Source: Gemmatimonas sp. (GTDB lineage Bacteria; Gemmatimonadota; Gemmatimonadetes; Gemmatimonadales; Gemmatimonadaceae). Taken from it: a DNA stretch of 64,000 nucleotides. Positions 28,168 through 37,573 of the stretch are shown piece by piece. The translations under genes were made by a program, and so were the position numbers. The DNA lies in NCBI RefSeq assembly GCF_027531815.1, contig NZ_JAPZSK010000006.1, forward strand, positions 680,652 to 744,651, given 5' to 3'. The stretch's first letter is position 1. Every line of letters starts with the position of its first letter. Under the pieces are notes generated by a model, which made no database searches, was not told the origin of the DNA, and saw only the letters and a list, made by a program, of their open reading frames with translations.

Positions 28168-28875
28168 TCAGGGCTCGCCCTCGGCCTGACGGTCCAGATG
28201 TGCGACCAACTCTGCCGGCAGCTGCAGCTTGTGACTCAGTGCCGCCAGATAGGCACGCTCGGCGGGGTGATCCACATCGATGGCCAGCCGCGATACCAGA
28301 TACAGTTCACTCGCCTGTTCGATTCCGCGCGCCGACGCCGCAATGGCCGCCGGGTCGGCCGGACGCGCCAGAGCGTCGAACACGAAGGCCTTGCTCTCCG
28401 CGTCGAGCCCTAGCTTTTCGACCTGCTCGAAGAGCGCCCGCTGTTCGGTGGCATCGATATGCCCGTCGGCGTTGGCGGCCGCGATCATCGCCTGAATGAG
28501 CGCCAGCTGAAACGGCCGCCCGTCAGCGGCAGGATAAGCGTCCACCACGAACTCCCGCGCCACCTGCCCCGTATCGGCCGCCGTGGCGACCGGCGCCGTG
28601 GCGGCCGCCTTCCCTTGCTGCCAGCTCTGATAGGCCCTGTAGGCCAGCGCGCCGGCAATCGCCGCGCCGCCATAGCCCAACGCCCCCGTGCCCATCTTCT
28701 TGAGTTTCTTGCCGCCAAGCATGAGGCCCAACAGCCCTCCCACGGCGGCCCCGCCGCCAAACCCGCCCAACCCCACGGAGTCGAGCTGCTGTTTGGCCGC
28801 GCCACCCGCCTGACGGAGCGAGCCGGAGGTGTTGGTGCCCAGAAATTGTGCAAGCAGCTTGTTGGCGTCGAGCAT
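28168..28875 (-). CDS. DUF533/TerB-like protein
   Basis: An approximately 235-aa protein. A Gly-rich hydrophobic stretch (FGGGAAVGGLLGLMLGG, ALGYGGAAIAGALAYRAYQSW) precedes a helical TerB-like domain (LALIQAMIAAANADGHIDATEQRALFEQV) with the acidic metal-binding Asp/Glu pattern. DUF533 (YebE) proteins are inner-membrane-associated and of unknown role. ATG 28875 is preferred to an upstream TTG. It starts the minus-strand group with the acetyltransferase and oxidoreductase. Confidence 0.78.
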   Translation of the reverse strand: MLDANKLLAQFLGTNTSGSLRQAGGAAKQQLDSVGLGGFGGGAAVGGLLGLMLGGKKLKKMGTGALGYGGAAIAGALAYRAYQSWQQGKAAATAPVATAADTGQVAREFVVDAYPAADGRPFQLALIQAMIAAANADGHIDATEQRALFEQVEKLGLDAESKAFVFDALARPADPAAIAASARGIEQASELYLVSRLAIDVDHPAERAYLAALSHKLQLPAELVAHLDRQAEGEP

Positions 28876-29059
28876 GGGAAGGGTGAGGAGCAAAAGGGGA
28901 GAACGACGGCGAGGTCAAGGGTGCGCGCGATGGCGTACACGTTGAGCATGGCCGCGGCGCGCCAGCCAGTACCATAGGGCATACCGGCGCTCACGCGGGC
29001 GGGTTCCACGCTCGGCACACGTTGTCCTTCCGGCCATCGTTGCGCATCAATTCAGCGGT

Positions 29060-29690
29060 TTCCGTTTGCCCGCTTCACACCGCCACCATAGGTCAGGCCG
29101 CGCCGCCCTCGCCACCAGCGGGCGCATTCTCGTCAAGCTGGGCGCCCGCGCGCTGCTCGCCAACGCCCTTGAAATCGACCGGGAGCGCCTCGGGCGCCGG
29201 GTCGAGGCACTGCTGCGCGCCCGCGCTGCGGGATGCTCGGTACGGCTCGTGTCCGCCGGCGCCATCGGGATCGGCTGGCCACGACTGGGCTATCCCGACG
29301 CCCTCCACCATCCCGCAGCTCCAGGCCGCGGCCGCGGTGGTGCAGAGTCACTGCATGCAGCAGCACATCGACCTGCTGCAGCCGCATGGAATGCACGCTG
29401 CGCAGGTGTAGCTCACGCACGGCAACTTCCAGAATCGTCGGCGCTATCTCAACCTGCGACGCGCCCCCAGGCACTGCAGGAGGCCGGTGCGCTCCCCGTC
29501 ATCAACAAGCACGATACGGTCTCGGTAAACGAAATCCGCTTTCGTGACAACGCCTTGCTTGCCGCGCTGGTGGTCAATGCGGTCGACGCCGACCTCACCG
29601 TGATCTTCTCCGAAGTGCACGGCCTCTACGACGGGGAGACCAAGCGCAAGGAAGGCTCGCTCGACGACATCCTTGCGGGCCGTCCTGTCG
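29060..29690 (+). pseudogene. proB: Glutamate 5-kinase remnant
   Basis: Homology to ProB, the first enzyme of proline synthesis, can be followed through three reading frames. One frame reads LVKLGARALL then RLVSAGAIGIG. A second reads QLQAAAAVVQSHCMQQHID and ends at an in-frame TAG after HAAQV. A third gives LPVINKHDTVSVNEIRF, VVNAVDADLTVIFSEVHGL and YDG. At least two frameshifts and one nonsense codon are needed to join them, and no PUA domain follows. It is dead and faces another broken gene. Confidence 0.75.
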
Positions 29691-29859
29691 GAAGGCCCCT
29701 TCCTCCGTGCTGGCCTTGCTCCGTGAGATCACGACTGCCGTCGATGGGCACCACAGCGGCATGATGCGACGGAGATCGAGTTCCGCCCCACCGTAGAGGT
29801 ACCGGCGCACTCCACGCCCCAAGCGATGCTCGATATGGCGCTCGGCGCATGCGTACTGG

Positions 29860-30440
29860 CGGCGGAGTCCCCGGCCGCGGACGGCGGCCGGAAGCGCAGC
29901 GCCATGTTGGGCACCGTGAGTACGTGCGTCGCTTCGCCAGTGAGGAACTGCACCGTGGCGGTCATCCCCGGCAGCAGGGCTACCGTCGGGGTTGTCCACT
30001 ATGACAACCACCGTGCAACTCACCACCCGGAGATCGTTCGCAAGCACGAACAGCTTCGGCGCCGAGAGGCTGGCCGCGACCGTCTGGCCCACATCGAACG
30101 GGCGCTCGATCACCACGCCATTGATGGGGGCGTAGATGCTGGTGTAGGCAAGGTTCTGCTTGGCCCGCTCGAGGGCGATGCGCGCCGTCGCGAGGTTGCT
30201 GCGCGCCAGGGCGTGGTTGGTGCGTGCGCTGTTGAACTCCGTTTCCGTCACGATCTTCTCGTCGTGGAGCGACGAGGTGCGCTCGAACTCCTCCTTGGCT
30301 TGCGCCAGCTGCGCCTCGGCGCGGGCCAGCCCGGCCTCGGCGTTTTGGAAGGCCTGGCTCTGCAGGATCGGATCGATGCGCGCGATGAGCTGCCCTCGCT
30401 TCACACGGTCGTTGAAGTCGGCGCGCAGCTCCGCAACGCA
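29860..30440 (-). pseudogene. RND efflux periplasmic adaptor (HlyD/MacA-like) remnant
   Basis: One frame holds DFNDRVKRGQLIARIDP, a coiled-coil hairpin (AGLARAEAQLAQAKEEFERT...) and AYTSIYAPINGVVIERPFDV, which are lipoyl- and hairpin-domain features of membrane fusion proteins. After about 29985 the homology shifts frame to MTATVQFLTGEATHVLTVP. The N-terminal signal region is out of frame and the C-terminus is not recognisable. It is a broken adaptor with no pump gene beside it. Confidence 0.7.
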
Positions 30441-30774
30441 GCCACCTCCAGCACGCCCCCGCCGCCGCGACGAGATCGGGGGAAGCGATCGTGACCCGCC
30501 TCAAGGTGCTCATGGTCGTCCCCCTGGACGGCGGAATGGGCGTCCCGGCCCGATCATCCATGTGATGACCGACGGAAACCGCCTGCAGAACTGGACGGCG
30601 AAATCGGCTCGACATGATGAGATGCCGACCAGCGCCGAGGAGGGCAAGCACGGCGTCCCAGACAATCGTGCCGGGGCAACACCTACAGACAGCGGCGAAC
30701 GGCGGCGGCATGTTCGGAGTATCCGGCCATCGAGCCGCTGGTACCCGAACCTGCCGCTCTGGAGAGGCGTTGCC
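30441..30774. other. Gap between adaptor remnant and baeRF gene
   Basis: The left end probably holds the out-of-frame N-terminus of the adaptor remnant. Otherwise I see only the leader of the gene starting at 30775, with GGAG at 30761. Confidence 0.4.
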
Positions 30775-31911
30775 ATGTTGACCACAGCAGCACTCAGGGA
30801 TTTACGGGATCGACTGGGATCGACCCGCACCCTCAGCATCTTTCTCGGCGAGAGCGCCGAGGACCCGGCTGGCCGCACCATGGGGCGGCGGACACTCGCC
30901 CATCTGCTCGATCATCTGCAGGACGACCTGCGGGGCGCATCCCACGCGGAGCGCGTGGCGTGTGAGCAGGCGGTTTCCCACGCGCAGGAGCGTCTCGGCG
31001 AGATCCCGTTCAGCACCCGCTTCTCCGGATGGGTGGCGTTCGTGACGGCCGAAGCGGTCATGTACGCGGAAATGGTCCCGGTCGCCATGCCCACCCGGGT
31101 TTCGTGGAGCAACGGCCCTCGGCTGGCACCGTATCTGCGTGCGTTCGGCCTGCCGCGCCCGACGGCCGTGGCCGTGATGGATTCCGCGTCGGCCCGACTT
31201 TTTCTGTGGAAGCACGGCGTGCTCGCCGAGCAGGAGACGGTCACCACGGACCTCACCCTTGGCTCCATGGACCACATGGGGGCCCCGCCGCGCCCCGGCT
31301 TTCATACGGGCACCCGCGGTACGAGTGGTGCCGATGTCGCCGAGCAGGAGCAGCGCACGCGACTCACGAAGCATGTGCACGCGGTGGGCGATCGGCTGAT
31401 GACGCTCGCCGCTGCCGACGGTCGCGTTCTGGTGGGTGGGATTCCCACCGTCGCCCAGATGATGGTCTCGCACGTGGTGAGCGAACGGCGCGGGCAGGCG
31501 CGGGTACTGGCGGGGCTCGATGTGAACGACTCCGCGGCGGGTGTGGCGGCGCGCACGGCGGTGGCGGTGGGCGAATGGGCGCAGGAGCTCGACCTCGCCG
31601 ACCTGACCGCGCTCGCGGAACAAGGGTACCCCGGAGGCCTCGCAGCCTTCGGCCTCACCCCGGTCTTCGCCGCGTTGCGGGACGGGGCCGTTGATCGGCT
31701 GCTGATCTCGGAGCACTTCCTGGATCGCTGGCCCAAGGAAGTGGAGTCGGCGCTGGAACTCGCGCTCGATACCAGGGCGCAGCTGCGCTACCTCACAGGC
31801 GCCGCTGGTGAACGTCTCGATTCGGTGGGCGGAGGTATCGCCGCCCGGCTGCGCTTTCCGGTCCTCGTGCCGAGCACCACCGCAGGGTTGGAGGTGCAGG
31901 CCAACGGCTGA
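30775..31911 (+). CDS. baeRF/Vms1-type release-factor-like protein
   Basis: A 378-aa cytoplasmic protein. ATG 30775 is preceded by GGAG. The N-terminal part reads TRTLSIFLGESAEDPAGRT; the middle is VAVMDSASARLFLWKHGVLAE, the marker of the eRF1 domain-2-like fold. The C-terminal domain has DRLMTLAAADGRVLVGGIP and DRLLISEHFLDRW, as in bacterial archaeo-eukaryotic release factor (baeRF) proteins. These are proposed to act on stalled ribosomes or peptidyl-tRNA; that role is by family only. It converges on an esterase gene. Confidence 0.65.
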   Translation: MLTTAALRDLRDRLGSTRTLSIFLGESAEDPAGRTMGRRTLAHLLDHLQDDLRGASHAERVACEQAVSHAQERLGEIPFSTRFSGWVAFVTAEAVMYAEMVPVAMPTRVSWSNGPRLAPYLRAFGLPRPTAVAVMDSASARLFLWKHGVLAEQETVTTDLTLGSMDHMGAPPRPGFHTGTRGTSGADVAEQEQRTRLTKHVHAVGDRLMTLAAADGRVLVGGIPTVAQMMVSHVVSERRGQARVLAGLDVNDSAAGVAARTAVAVGEWAQELDLADLTALAEQGYPGGLAAFGLTPVFAALRDGAVDRLLISEHFLDRWPKEVESALELALDTRAQLRYLTGAAGERLDSVGGGIAARLRFPVLVPSTTAGLEVQANG

Positions 31912-31954
31912 TGGGGAGCCACGCTGAAGGCCGACGGTCCCCGCGCCGTTGGCC

Positions 31955-33319
31955 TTACAGCGCCGTCGGATAGGTCTCGGGGAGTGCCGACGGCGACCAC
32001 GTTCCGGCGTGCTCGAGCGGTTCGACCGCCCGTGTCCGGTCGTAGTGCAGGACGAAGTCGAACTGCTCGGGGAGCCGCGCGTGGAAGTAATGGCTTTGCC
32101 GCTCGGTCGCCGGTCGGTAGAGCACGCCGATTGCCCGTTCCAGGCGCGGCACGTTGAGGAGTGCGGTGGTGGCGTCGCTGCGGGTGAGGTCCACCGTGAA
32201 GTTGGGGGCAGGGCCACCGCTCGCGACCTCGTGAAACAGCGCCTCGTAGCTGCCGGGGTGTGCCGGGCTGACCCGCATGCACCGTGCCGTCCCCCCCCAC
32301 GTGTCGGATGCGGTGACCGAGCCGACGTAGCCGGTGAAGCCCACGAGACATGCGGCCCGGCCGAAGGCCTGCCGAACGAGTTGCCCGACGTTCACCTCGC
32401 CGAGTTCGTGCATCTCGGTGGCGCGGGTATCGCCAAGGTGCGAGTTGTGCGCCCACAGCACGAGTGCCCCATGTCGCTGCTCGGCCTGCAGAAAGGCGCG
32501 CAGCGACTGCACGGTCTCCATCATGTGGCGGTCCCGTACATTCCAGGACAGCGCCGGATGACCGAACAGCGCGCGATGGTAGTGTTCTGCGTTGCGGATG
32601 AGGCGGGCGTTCTGCTCGGCGAAGAATCGATCCTCGGCGGCGATCAGCCCGTCACGCCGGAGGAAGGCATCCGCGTGCCGCTGCATTTCGACCAGTTGCG
32701 CGACGACCTGCTGTTCGCAGTCCTCCCTCAGCCCCAGCGTGACCAGCCGGCCATAGCGCTGCGGGTCGGCACCGCCGGCATCGAGACACCGATAGCGTTC
32801 CCTGGCGCGATCGGCGGCATCGGGATCGATGGTGTCGAGGTAGTCCACGAGTGCCGCGATCGATGCGTGCAGGCTGTACAGGTCGAGTCCGAAGATGCCC
32901 ACGCGTTCCGGCGGTGGCAGTTGCTCGTTGTGGGTGCGCAGCCACCCCACGAAGTCGAGCATGTCGGCGTTGCGCCACATCCACTGCGGAAACCGGGTGA
33001 AGCCGGCCAGCGCATCGGTGGCCAGCGCGTCGGCATCCGGTCGTGCGGTCACGTAGCGATGCACCCGCCACGCGTCGGGCCAGTCGGCTTCGATGAGAAT
33101 GGCCGTCACGTGTCCCTCGCGGATGAGCCGCTTGGTGAGCTCGGCCCGAATGCGATAGTACTCGTGCGTCCCGTGCGATGCTTCGCCCAGCAGCACGAGG
33201 TCCGCACGGAGCGCGCGGGCCAGTACCACGGCGAAGTCGTCCTCGGCCCCGTGCAGCGGGTGCACCGTGCGTCGCAACGCCTGCACGAGATCGTGATCAC
33301 GCGCGCCATGCATGGCCAT
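31955..33319 (-). CDS. Erythromycin esterase family protein
   Basis: A 454-aa protein with the Ere fold: LVLLGEASHGTHEYYRIRAEL carries the catalytic Glu/His pair, followed by ILIEADWPDAWRVHRYV and ALVLWAHNSHLGD with a conserved His. Family members hydrolyse macrolide lactones, but most chromosomal relatives have unknown substrates. ATG 33319 overlaps the phosphoribosyltransferase stop (ATGA), so the two are translated together. The open frame extends further upstream, but that part is the shadow of the other gene. Confidence 0.82.
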   Translation of the reverse strand: MAMHGARDHDLVQALRRTVHPLHGAEDDFAVVLARALRADLVLLGEASHGTHEYYRIRAELTKRLIREGHVTAILIEADWPDAWRVHRYVTARPDADALATDALAGFTRFPQWMWRNADMLDFVGWLRTHNEQLPPPERVGIFGLDLYSLHASIAALVDYLDTIDPDAADRARERYRCLDAGGADPQRYGRLVTLGLREDCEQQVVAQLVEMQRHADAFLRRDGLIAAEDRFFAEQNARLIRNAEHYHRALFGHPALSWNVRDRHMMETVQSLRAFLQAEQRHGALVLWAHNSHLGDTRATEMHELGEVNVGQLVRQAFGRAACLVGFTGYVGSVTASDTWGGTARCMRVSPAHPGSYEALFHEVASGGPAPNFTVDLTRSDATTALLNVPRLERAIGVLYRPATERQSHYFHARLPEQFDFVLHYDRTRAVEPLEHAGTWSPSALPETYPTAL

Positions 33320-34014
33320 CACCCCGGTGCGAGCAGATGCGCCTGACGCCGCTCGGCCTCCGCCAGCAGGGCGATCACCTCGGCATCCGATGTGGGAGAG
33401 AAGTCGTCGTACCACATGCCCACGGCCTGCAGGTTCGGCACCTCCGCCACGGAGACGCACGCATTGGCCTCGATGCACAGCCTGGTCAGGGCGTCGGCGT
33501 CGGCGACCGGTACCGCCACGAGAATGCGCCGGGCGTGCCCTTGCCGCGCGACCCCCACGGCGGCGCGCATGGTCGCACCCGTGGCGAGGCCGTCGTCCAC
33601 CAGCACCACATCGCGTCCGTGCAGCTGCAGTGGCGGCCGGGTGCCGCGATAGACCTGCCGGCGGCGCACCAGTTCGGCTCGCTGCGTGCGCACGACGCGG
33701 TCGAGCACGCCGTACACATCGGGACGTCCTCGCAGGGCCGCCTCGTCGAGGACCTGCACGACGTCGCCATTGAGCGACGCGATCGCGCCGACGGCATACT
33801 CCTCGGCGCCGGGCAACCCCAGCTTGCGCACCGGGAGCACATCGAGTGGCGCGCCGAGTAGCCTGGCCACCTCGTAGGCCACGGGGACCCCGCCACGGGG
33901 CAGACCGAGGACCAGCAGCGAATGCGGTGGCTGCCACGCATCGGCGAGCGCTGCCACCTTCACCGCCAACTGCCTGCCGGCATCATGGCGGTCGTGGAAG
34001 GCCGGACATTTCAT
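33319..34014 (-). CDS. Phosphoribosyltransferase
   Basis: A 231-aa type I PRTase-fold protein. The PRPP-binding loop is DVVLVDDGLATGATMRAAV, preceded by LVLGLPRGGVPVAYEVARLL and LPVRKLGLPGAEEYAVGAI. ATG 34014 follows an AGGAG. It is coupled to the erythromycin-esterase-like gene; such PRTase/esterase pairs recur in other bacteria as I recall. This one is predicted to be a nucleoside- or aminoglycan-modifying partner of unknown substrate. Confidence 0.85.
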   Translation of the reverse strand: MKCPAFHDRHDAGRQLAVKVAALADAWQPPHSLLVLGLPRGGVPVAYEVARLLGAPLDVLPVRKLGLPGAEEYAVGAIASLNGDVVQVLDEAALRGRPDVYGVLDRVVRTQRAELVRRRQVYRGTRPPLQLHGRDVVLVDDGLATGATMRAAVGVARQGHARRILVAVPVADADALTRLCIEANACVSVAEVPNLQAVGMWYDDFSPTSDAEVIALLAEAERRQAHLLAPG

Positions 34015-34228
34015 GGGTGACTCCTGTGCGGGCGATTGGTTCCTGCACACTGCCCATCGCGCGTCCACCGGGCGCCCCGGCAATTCCCGACAACGCGTCG
34101 GGCGAAGTCCGATACTGCGCGGCGAAGGTGCGGGCGATGTTCCCGCTGCATTCACGAATGGCATCGCGTGAACGGACGCCTTCTCCCCGAACGCTGTTGG
34201 AGTGAATGACCACCTTCCGGAGGCGCTC

Positions 34229-34963
34229 ATGCCCAGGAACATCTTCCGCCGTCTGGTCTTGCTGACAGTCGTTCCGCTGGGCGGCTGTGCGTCGGCCGCG
34301 CTTCTTCCCGCGCCGGCGGCACGGACCGTCCCCGGCGCCACGAATACCCTCGTGGACGAGGTCGCCGGTGTGCGCGTGACGGTGCAGGCCGATGCCTGGC
34401 AGGGCTCGCGCTCGGTGCTCGGGCAGGTCCAGCCCATGCGCGTCACCATCGACAACCACAGTCGCTCCACGGTGCGAGTGCGGTACGGCGACTTTGCCCT
34501 CGTCACCGCCAAGGGCCGACGGTACCCCGCGCTCCCGCCGTTCCGCGTGGAGGGCGAGCTGCTGTCGCCGACGCTCTCGATGGGCCTGTCACCCTTTGCC
34601 ACGCCGGGTTTCAGCTACCGGCGCTTCTACGTGGCGCCGTACTTCGCGCGCCTCTATCCCGGCGTCCCGGTGTACACGCGCTCCTACGTGTTGTACGACC
34701 CGGGCTACTATGCGTTCTGGTATGCCGACTTCGCGCGCGCCGTGCGTCCGTCGGTCGAGGTGTTGGCGCTGGCCCTGCCCGAGGGGGTCATCGAACCCGA
34801 CGGACAGGTGTCGGGGTTCCTGTACTTTCGCACCGTGGACCCGGACGCGGGGACCCTGTCCTTCCGCGCGAGCATCGTGGCGGTGCACGACGGCACGGCG
34901 GCCACCGGCGGGCTGGTCCTTGGCGAGGCGGTCATGCCGTACGTGGTGGAGAAGCGGCGCTGA
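34229..34963 (+). CDS. Lipoprotein of unknown function
   Basis: A 244-aa protein. ATG 34229 has GGAGG 7 bp upstream, and the lipobox LGGC follows a short hydrophobic helix. The mature part is beta-rich (DEVAGVRVTVQADAW, MRVTIDNHSRSTVRVRYGDFAL) with a Tyr/Pro-rich middle (YVLYDPGYYAFWYADF). I recognise no family. It is divergent from the phosphoribosyltransferase gene across a 214-bp gap. Confidence 0.65.
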   Translation: MPRNIFRRLVLLTVVPLGGCASAALLPAPAARTVPGATNTLVDEVAGVRVTVQADAWQGSRSVLGQVQPMRVTIDNHSRSTVRVRYGDFALVTAKGRRYPALPPFRVEGELLSPTLSMGLSPFATPGFSYRRFYVAPYFARLYPGVPVYTRSYVLYDPGYYAFWYADFARAVRPSVEVLALALPEGVIEPDGQVSGFLYFRTVDPDAGTLSFRASIVAVHDGTAATGGLVLGEAVMPYVVEKRR

Positions 34964-35008
34964 CGGCGCGCGGGGGCGGGGGCGGCGCCGGGCGTTCGGC
35001 CCCGTCGC

Positions 35009-35233
35009 TCACCGGTCCCGCGGCGTGGACGTTCGCCGGCGGGCGAGTGCCCGCGCCGCATGCTCCCGTACCACCTCGTGTGCGCGCTCGCTCATGGCCG
35101 CGAGCACCGCAACATCGTCCTCGGCGCCGATGTTGCCCAGCACCATGCACGCATTGCGCTGCAGCATCCACCGCTTCGCGCGCTTGATCGCCGAGCCCTT
35201 GAACGCGGCATCATGGTCGGCCGGCGTCATCAT
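35009..35233 (-). pseudogene. queG: Epoxyqueuosine reductase C-terminal fragment
   Basis: The fragment reads DHDAAFKGSAIKRAKRWML, then QRNACMVLGNIG, then EVVREHAARALARRR. This matches the C-terminal HEAT-like repeat of QueG, the cobalamin/iron-sulfur enzyme that makes queuosine. The catalytic and ferredoxin domains are absent. It is a truncated relic. Confidence 0.65.
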
Positions 35234-35511
35234 GAGGAGCGCACGCGCGAGCGCGCGTGTGCCCTCGCGGACGCTCGCATTCCATCCGTCTCCTCGGACA
35301 GCAGCACCAGCCGGAAGAACCGTCCGCACACGGGCGGTCGGGAGAGTCCGCTGCAACGTGATGTCTCGCAGCGTCAGGCGCCCCGCCCGGCCACGTTCCC
35401 GTGTTGATATCTTCGCACGCGGCCGTCACATGTGGCATGTGCTTCCTCTTGCGATGCTCGCTGCGAGCCCTGATCCGCGGCGGGCGGCGCCGGAGGCTTG
35501 GTGGCGGCCAG

Positions 35512-36017
35512 GAGTGGGGTAGGCTTGCGGCCACAGGCGCGAGCGCCGGTCAGGATCTCTTCGTCGCGCGGCTCTCCGGAGCGGGGGTGCCCCTCTGAGT
35601 TCGTCCGCTGGACGGCAGCGGGAACGGCGAGGGCGCGGAGATCGCAGTCGACGGCAGCCGTCGCATCTACGTGGCCGGCTCGCGTGCGGGCTCGCTGACC
35701 GTGGGCGCCACGAGCCTCGCCGCACCGGGTACGCGCGATCTGCTGCTGGCGCAATTCAGCGACGCGGGGGCATTGAGGCGTTCGACGCCAACGATCAGGA
35801 CATCACCAGCATCCTCCGCTTCGCGAGTCTGGGGGACCCGCTGCCGCCGTACAGCGGGGACGACGACTCCGGCGATGACGATGGCGACACGGGCACGCCG
35901 CCGACTGACCCCAATCCGCCGGCCACCGCGGTGCCCGAACCGGACAGTCTCGCCCTCCTCGCCGCGGAGCTGGGCGGTCGGCTGATGGCGGCCCGGCGCC
36001 GGTCCCGGCGGGGGTAA
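35512..36017 (+). pseudogene. PEP-CTERM protein with SBBP beta-propeller repeats, broken
   Basis: One frame reads AGQDLFVARLSGAGVPL, stops at TGA (35596), and resumes in frame with RIYVAGSRAGSLTVGATSL and DLLLAQFSDAG, which are SBBP-type propeller repeats. A one-base shift near 35766, at a run of five Gs, leads into ITSILRFASLGDP, an acidic linker and VPEPDSLALLAAELGG...RRRSRRG, a PEP-CTERM anchor. One nonsense codon and one frameshift make it a pseudogene unless the sequence is in error. Confidence 0.7.
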
Positions 36018-36080
36018 GTTCTCCCGGCGGGACACCTCCCCCCGCTCCCCATTGCCACGTCCGCCGTTCACCTCTCAAGG

Positions 36081-36431
36081 ATGAACGGCGGGTCACCCTC
36101 GGAGAGCGCCCCCCAAGGGCGCGAACAGACCGGTCAGGCGCCGGGCCTCTTGCTGACCGTCTTCGGCGGTTTGCAGATAACGCCACTGGGGCAGGAGTCC
36201 GACGCGGCCACCGAGGGTGACGCCACGCACGCGCGTTGGAATGCCGAGGTTCACGAGTTACGCCGCCGGCGACGCAAGCTCGCGCTCCTGGTGTACCGGC
36301 ATGGCATCAAGCGTCCGGTCTCGCGTGACCTGCTGCTGGACTTGCGCCGGCGCGAGTTCGAGGCGGCGTGCGAAACCCTGGCGCCGCGCCAAGGCGTTCG
36401 CGGACGACCGGCGGGCGTTCGAGCGGTCCTG
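36081..36431 (+). pseudogene. SARP-like regulator fragment
   Basis: The N-terminal winged-helix pattern of BTAD/SARP activators is recognisable: LLLTVFGGLQI, then RRRRRKLALLVYRHG and KRPVSRDLLLDL. Homology fades after about 35 further residues and the frame runs into the antisense nitroreductase gene. The TPR and ATPase parts usual for this family in Gemmatimonadota are missing. Confidence 0.45.
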
Positions 36432-36458
36432 AGCGAGCGAACACGCCCCCGGCCCGGT

Positions 36459-37565
36459 TCACGCCAAGAACCACTCTACCGGGCGGCGCAGGCTCACCGG
36501 TTCCGGATAGCGGTTGACGTACCCGACGCGCAGCAGGAACTGCAGCGTGCCGTCCACGCCGAGCACCCCCTCGAGGCCGGCGCGGGTCTCGGGCTCCTCG
36601 AGCATCTGCGTCATGGGGTGCGCGGCGATACCGAGGGCGCGCAGCCTGAGCAGCAGCCGCTGGTAGCGGCGGCCCGCGTCGAGCAGCGCCTCGCGCGAGC
36701 CGTCGGCGCTCGTGAGCACCAGCCAGCCGCCGCCGGCGCCCGCCTGCGTGGTCGCCATCTCCACGCCCCGCTGGCGGAAGCCGGGCGTCATCACGGTCGC
36801 GGCCGTGTAGCGCGACCGTACCCACCACCCTGCCACGCCGTTGATCTCCATGCTGGCAGGCGTCAGGCCGTCGCGCTTCGCGCGCGCGTCGGCGTCCTTG
36901 AAGCGGATCCACTCGGCGAGCTCGCGTTGCGCGTCGTCGCGCGCGGCCTGCAGGCGGTTCGCCTCGATTGTCCCGTCGCGCAGGCGCGTGGCGGCCGCGG
37001 TGCCGCGCCCGAACCACTCGGCGCGTCCCCCCGTCGCCACCAGGGTGCGGGCATCGGTCGCGGAGAGCGGCGTCTCGGCGTGGCCGGAGCGGACCGTGCG
37101 ACGGCGATGGATCGCCTCGAGCACCGCCGGCGCGTCCGCGCGCGGCGCACGTGGCGTCAACTGCACGGTGGCCACCGCGTCGCCCGCGGCGATCGGTGTC
37201 ACCGCCGCATCGAAGCCGAGCGCCTCGCCTGCCTGCGCGAGGTTCTCGAGGAACGCCCCGAGCGACAGCGTGAACTCGCGGTCGGTGGGATCGACCGCCG
37301 GCAGCCGGCGCGCCGGGTCGCCCAGCAGCACGAGCCGGTCGGCGCCCTCGCGCCGCACGCGCCACGGCTGGCTGTTGTGTGCGCTCGACGCGAGGGCGGC
37401 GTAGCCGAGCACGCGGACGACCGGGTCGTCGGCCGCAGCCGGTTCGCCAGCGGTCGCCACCAGGAGCCCCGGCAGGTCGTCGCGGCGGACGCCGCCACAG
37501 GCGGCGGCCGCGCCCGTGACGAGCGCGAGCGCCCCAAAGCGGCCGATCGCGGCGCGACGGTCCAT
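36459..37565 (-). CDS. Acg-family nitroreductase-like protein with Tat signal
   Basis: A 368-aa protein. The twin-arginine leader MDRRAAIGRFGALALV precedes Acg-type FMN-oxidoreductase features: ASSAHNSQPWRVRREGADRLVLLGDPARRLPAVDPTDRE (in segments), IHRRRTVRSGHA and GGGWLVLTSADGSREALLDAGR. Acg proteins resemble nitroreductases but may store FMN. Export by Tat suggests a folded, cofactor-loaded protein. ATG 37565 is preferred; GTG 37577 would overlap the upstream stop. Confidence 0.8.
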   Translation of the reverse strand: MDRRAAIGRFGALALVTGAAAACGGVRRDDLPGLLVATAGEPAAADDPVVRVLGYAALASSAHNSQPWRVRREGADRLVLLGDPARRLPAVDPTDREFTLSLGAFLENLAQAGEALGFDAAVTPIAAGDAVATVQLTPRAPRADAPAVLEAIHRRRTVRSGHAETPLSATDARTLVATGGRAEWFGRGTAAATRLRDGTIEANRLQAARDDAQRELAEWIRFKDADARAKRDGLTPASMEINGVAGWWVRSRYTAATVMTPGFRQRGVEMATTQAGAGGGWLVLTSADGSREALLDAGRRYQRLLLRLRALGIAAHPMTQMLEEPETRAGLEGVLGVDGTLQFLLRVGYVNRYPEPVSLRRPVEWFLA

Positions 37566-37573
37566 CGCGCCCG

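Noticed and set aside
29022..29411. A stand-alone 129-aa protein
   Set aside because: Its readable part is one of the frames of the proB remnant.
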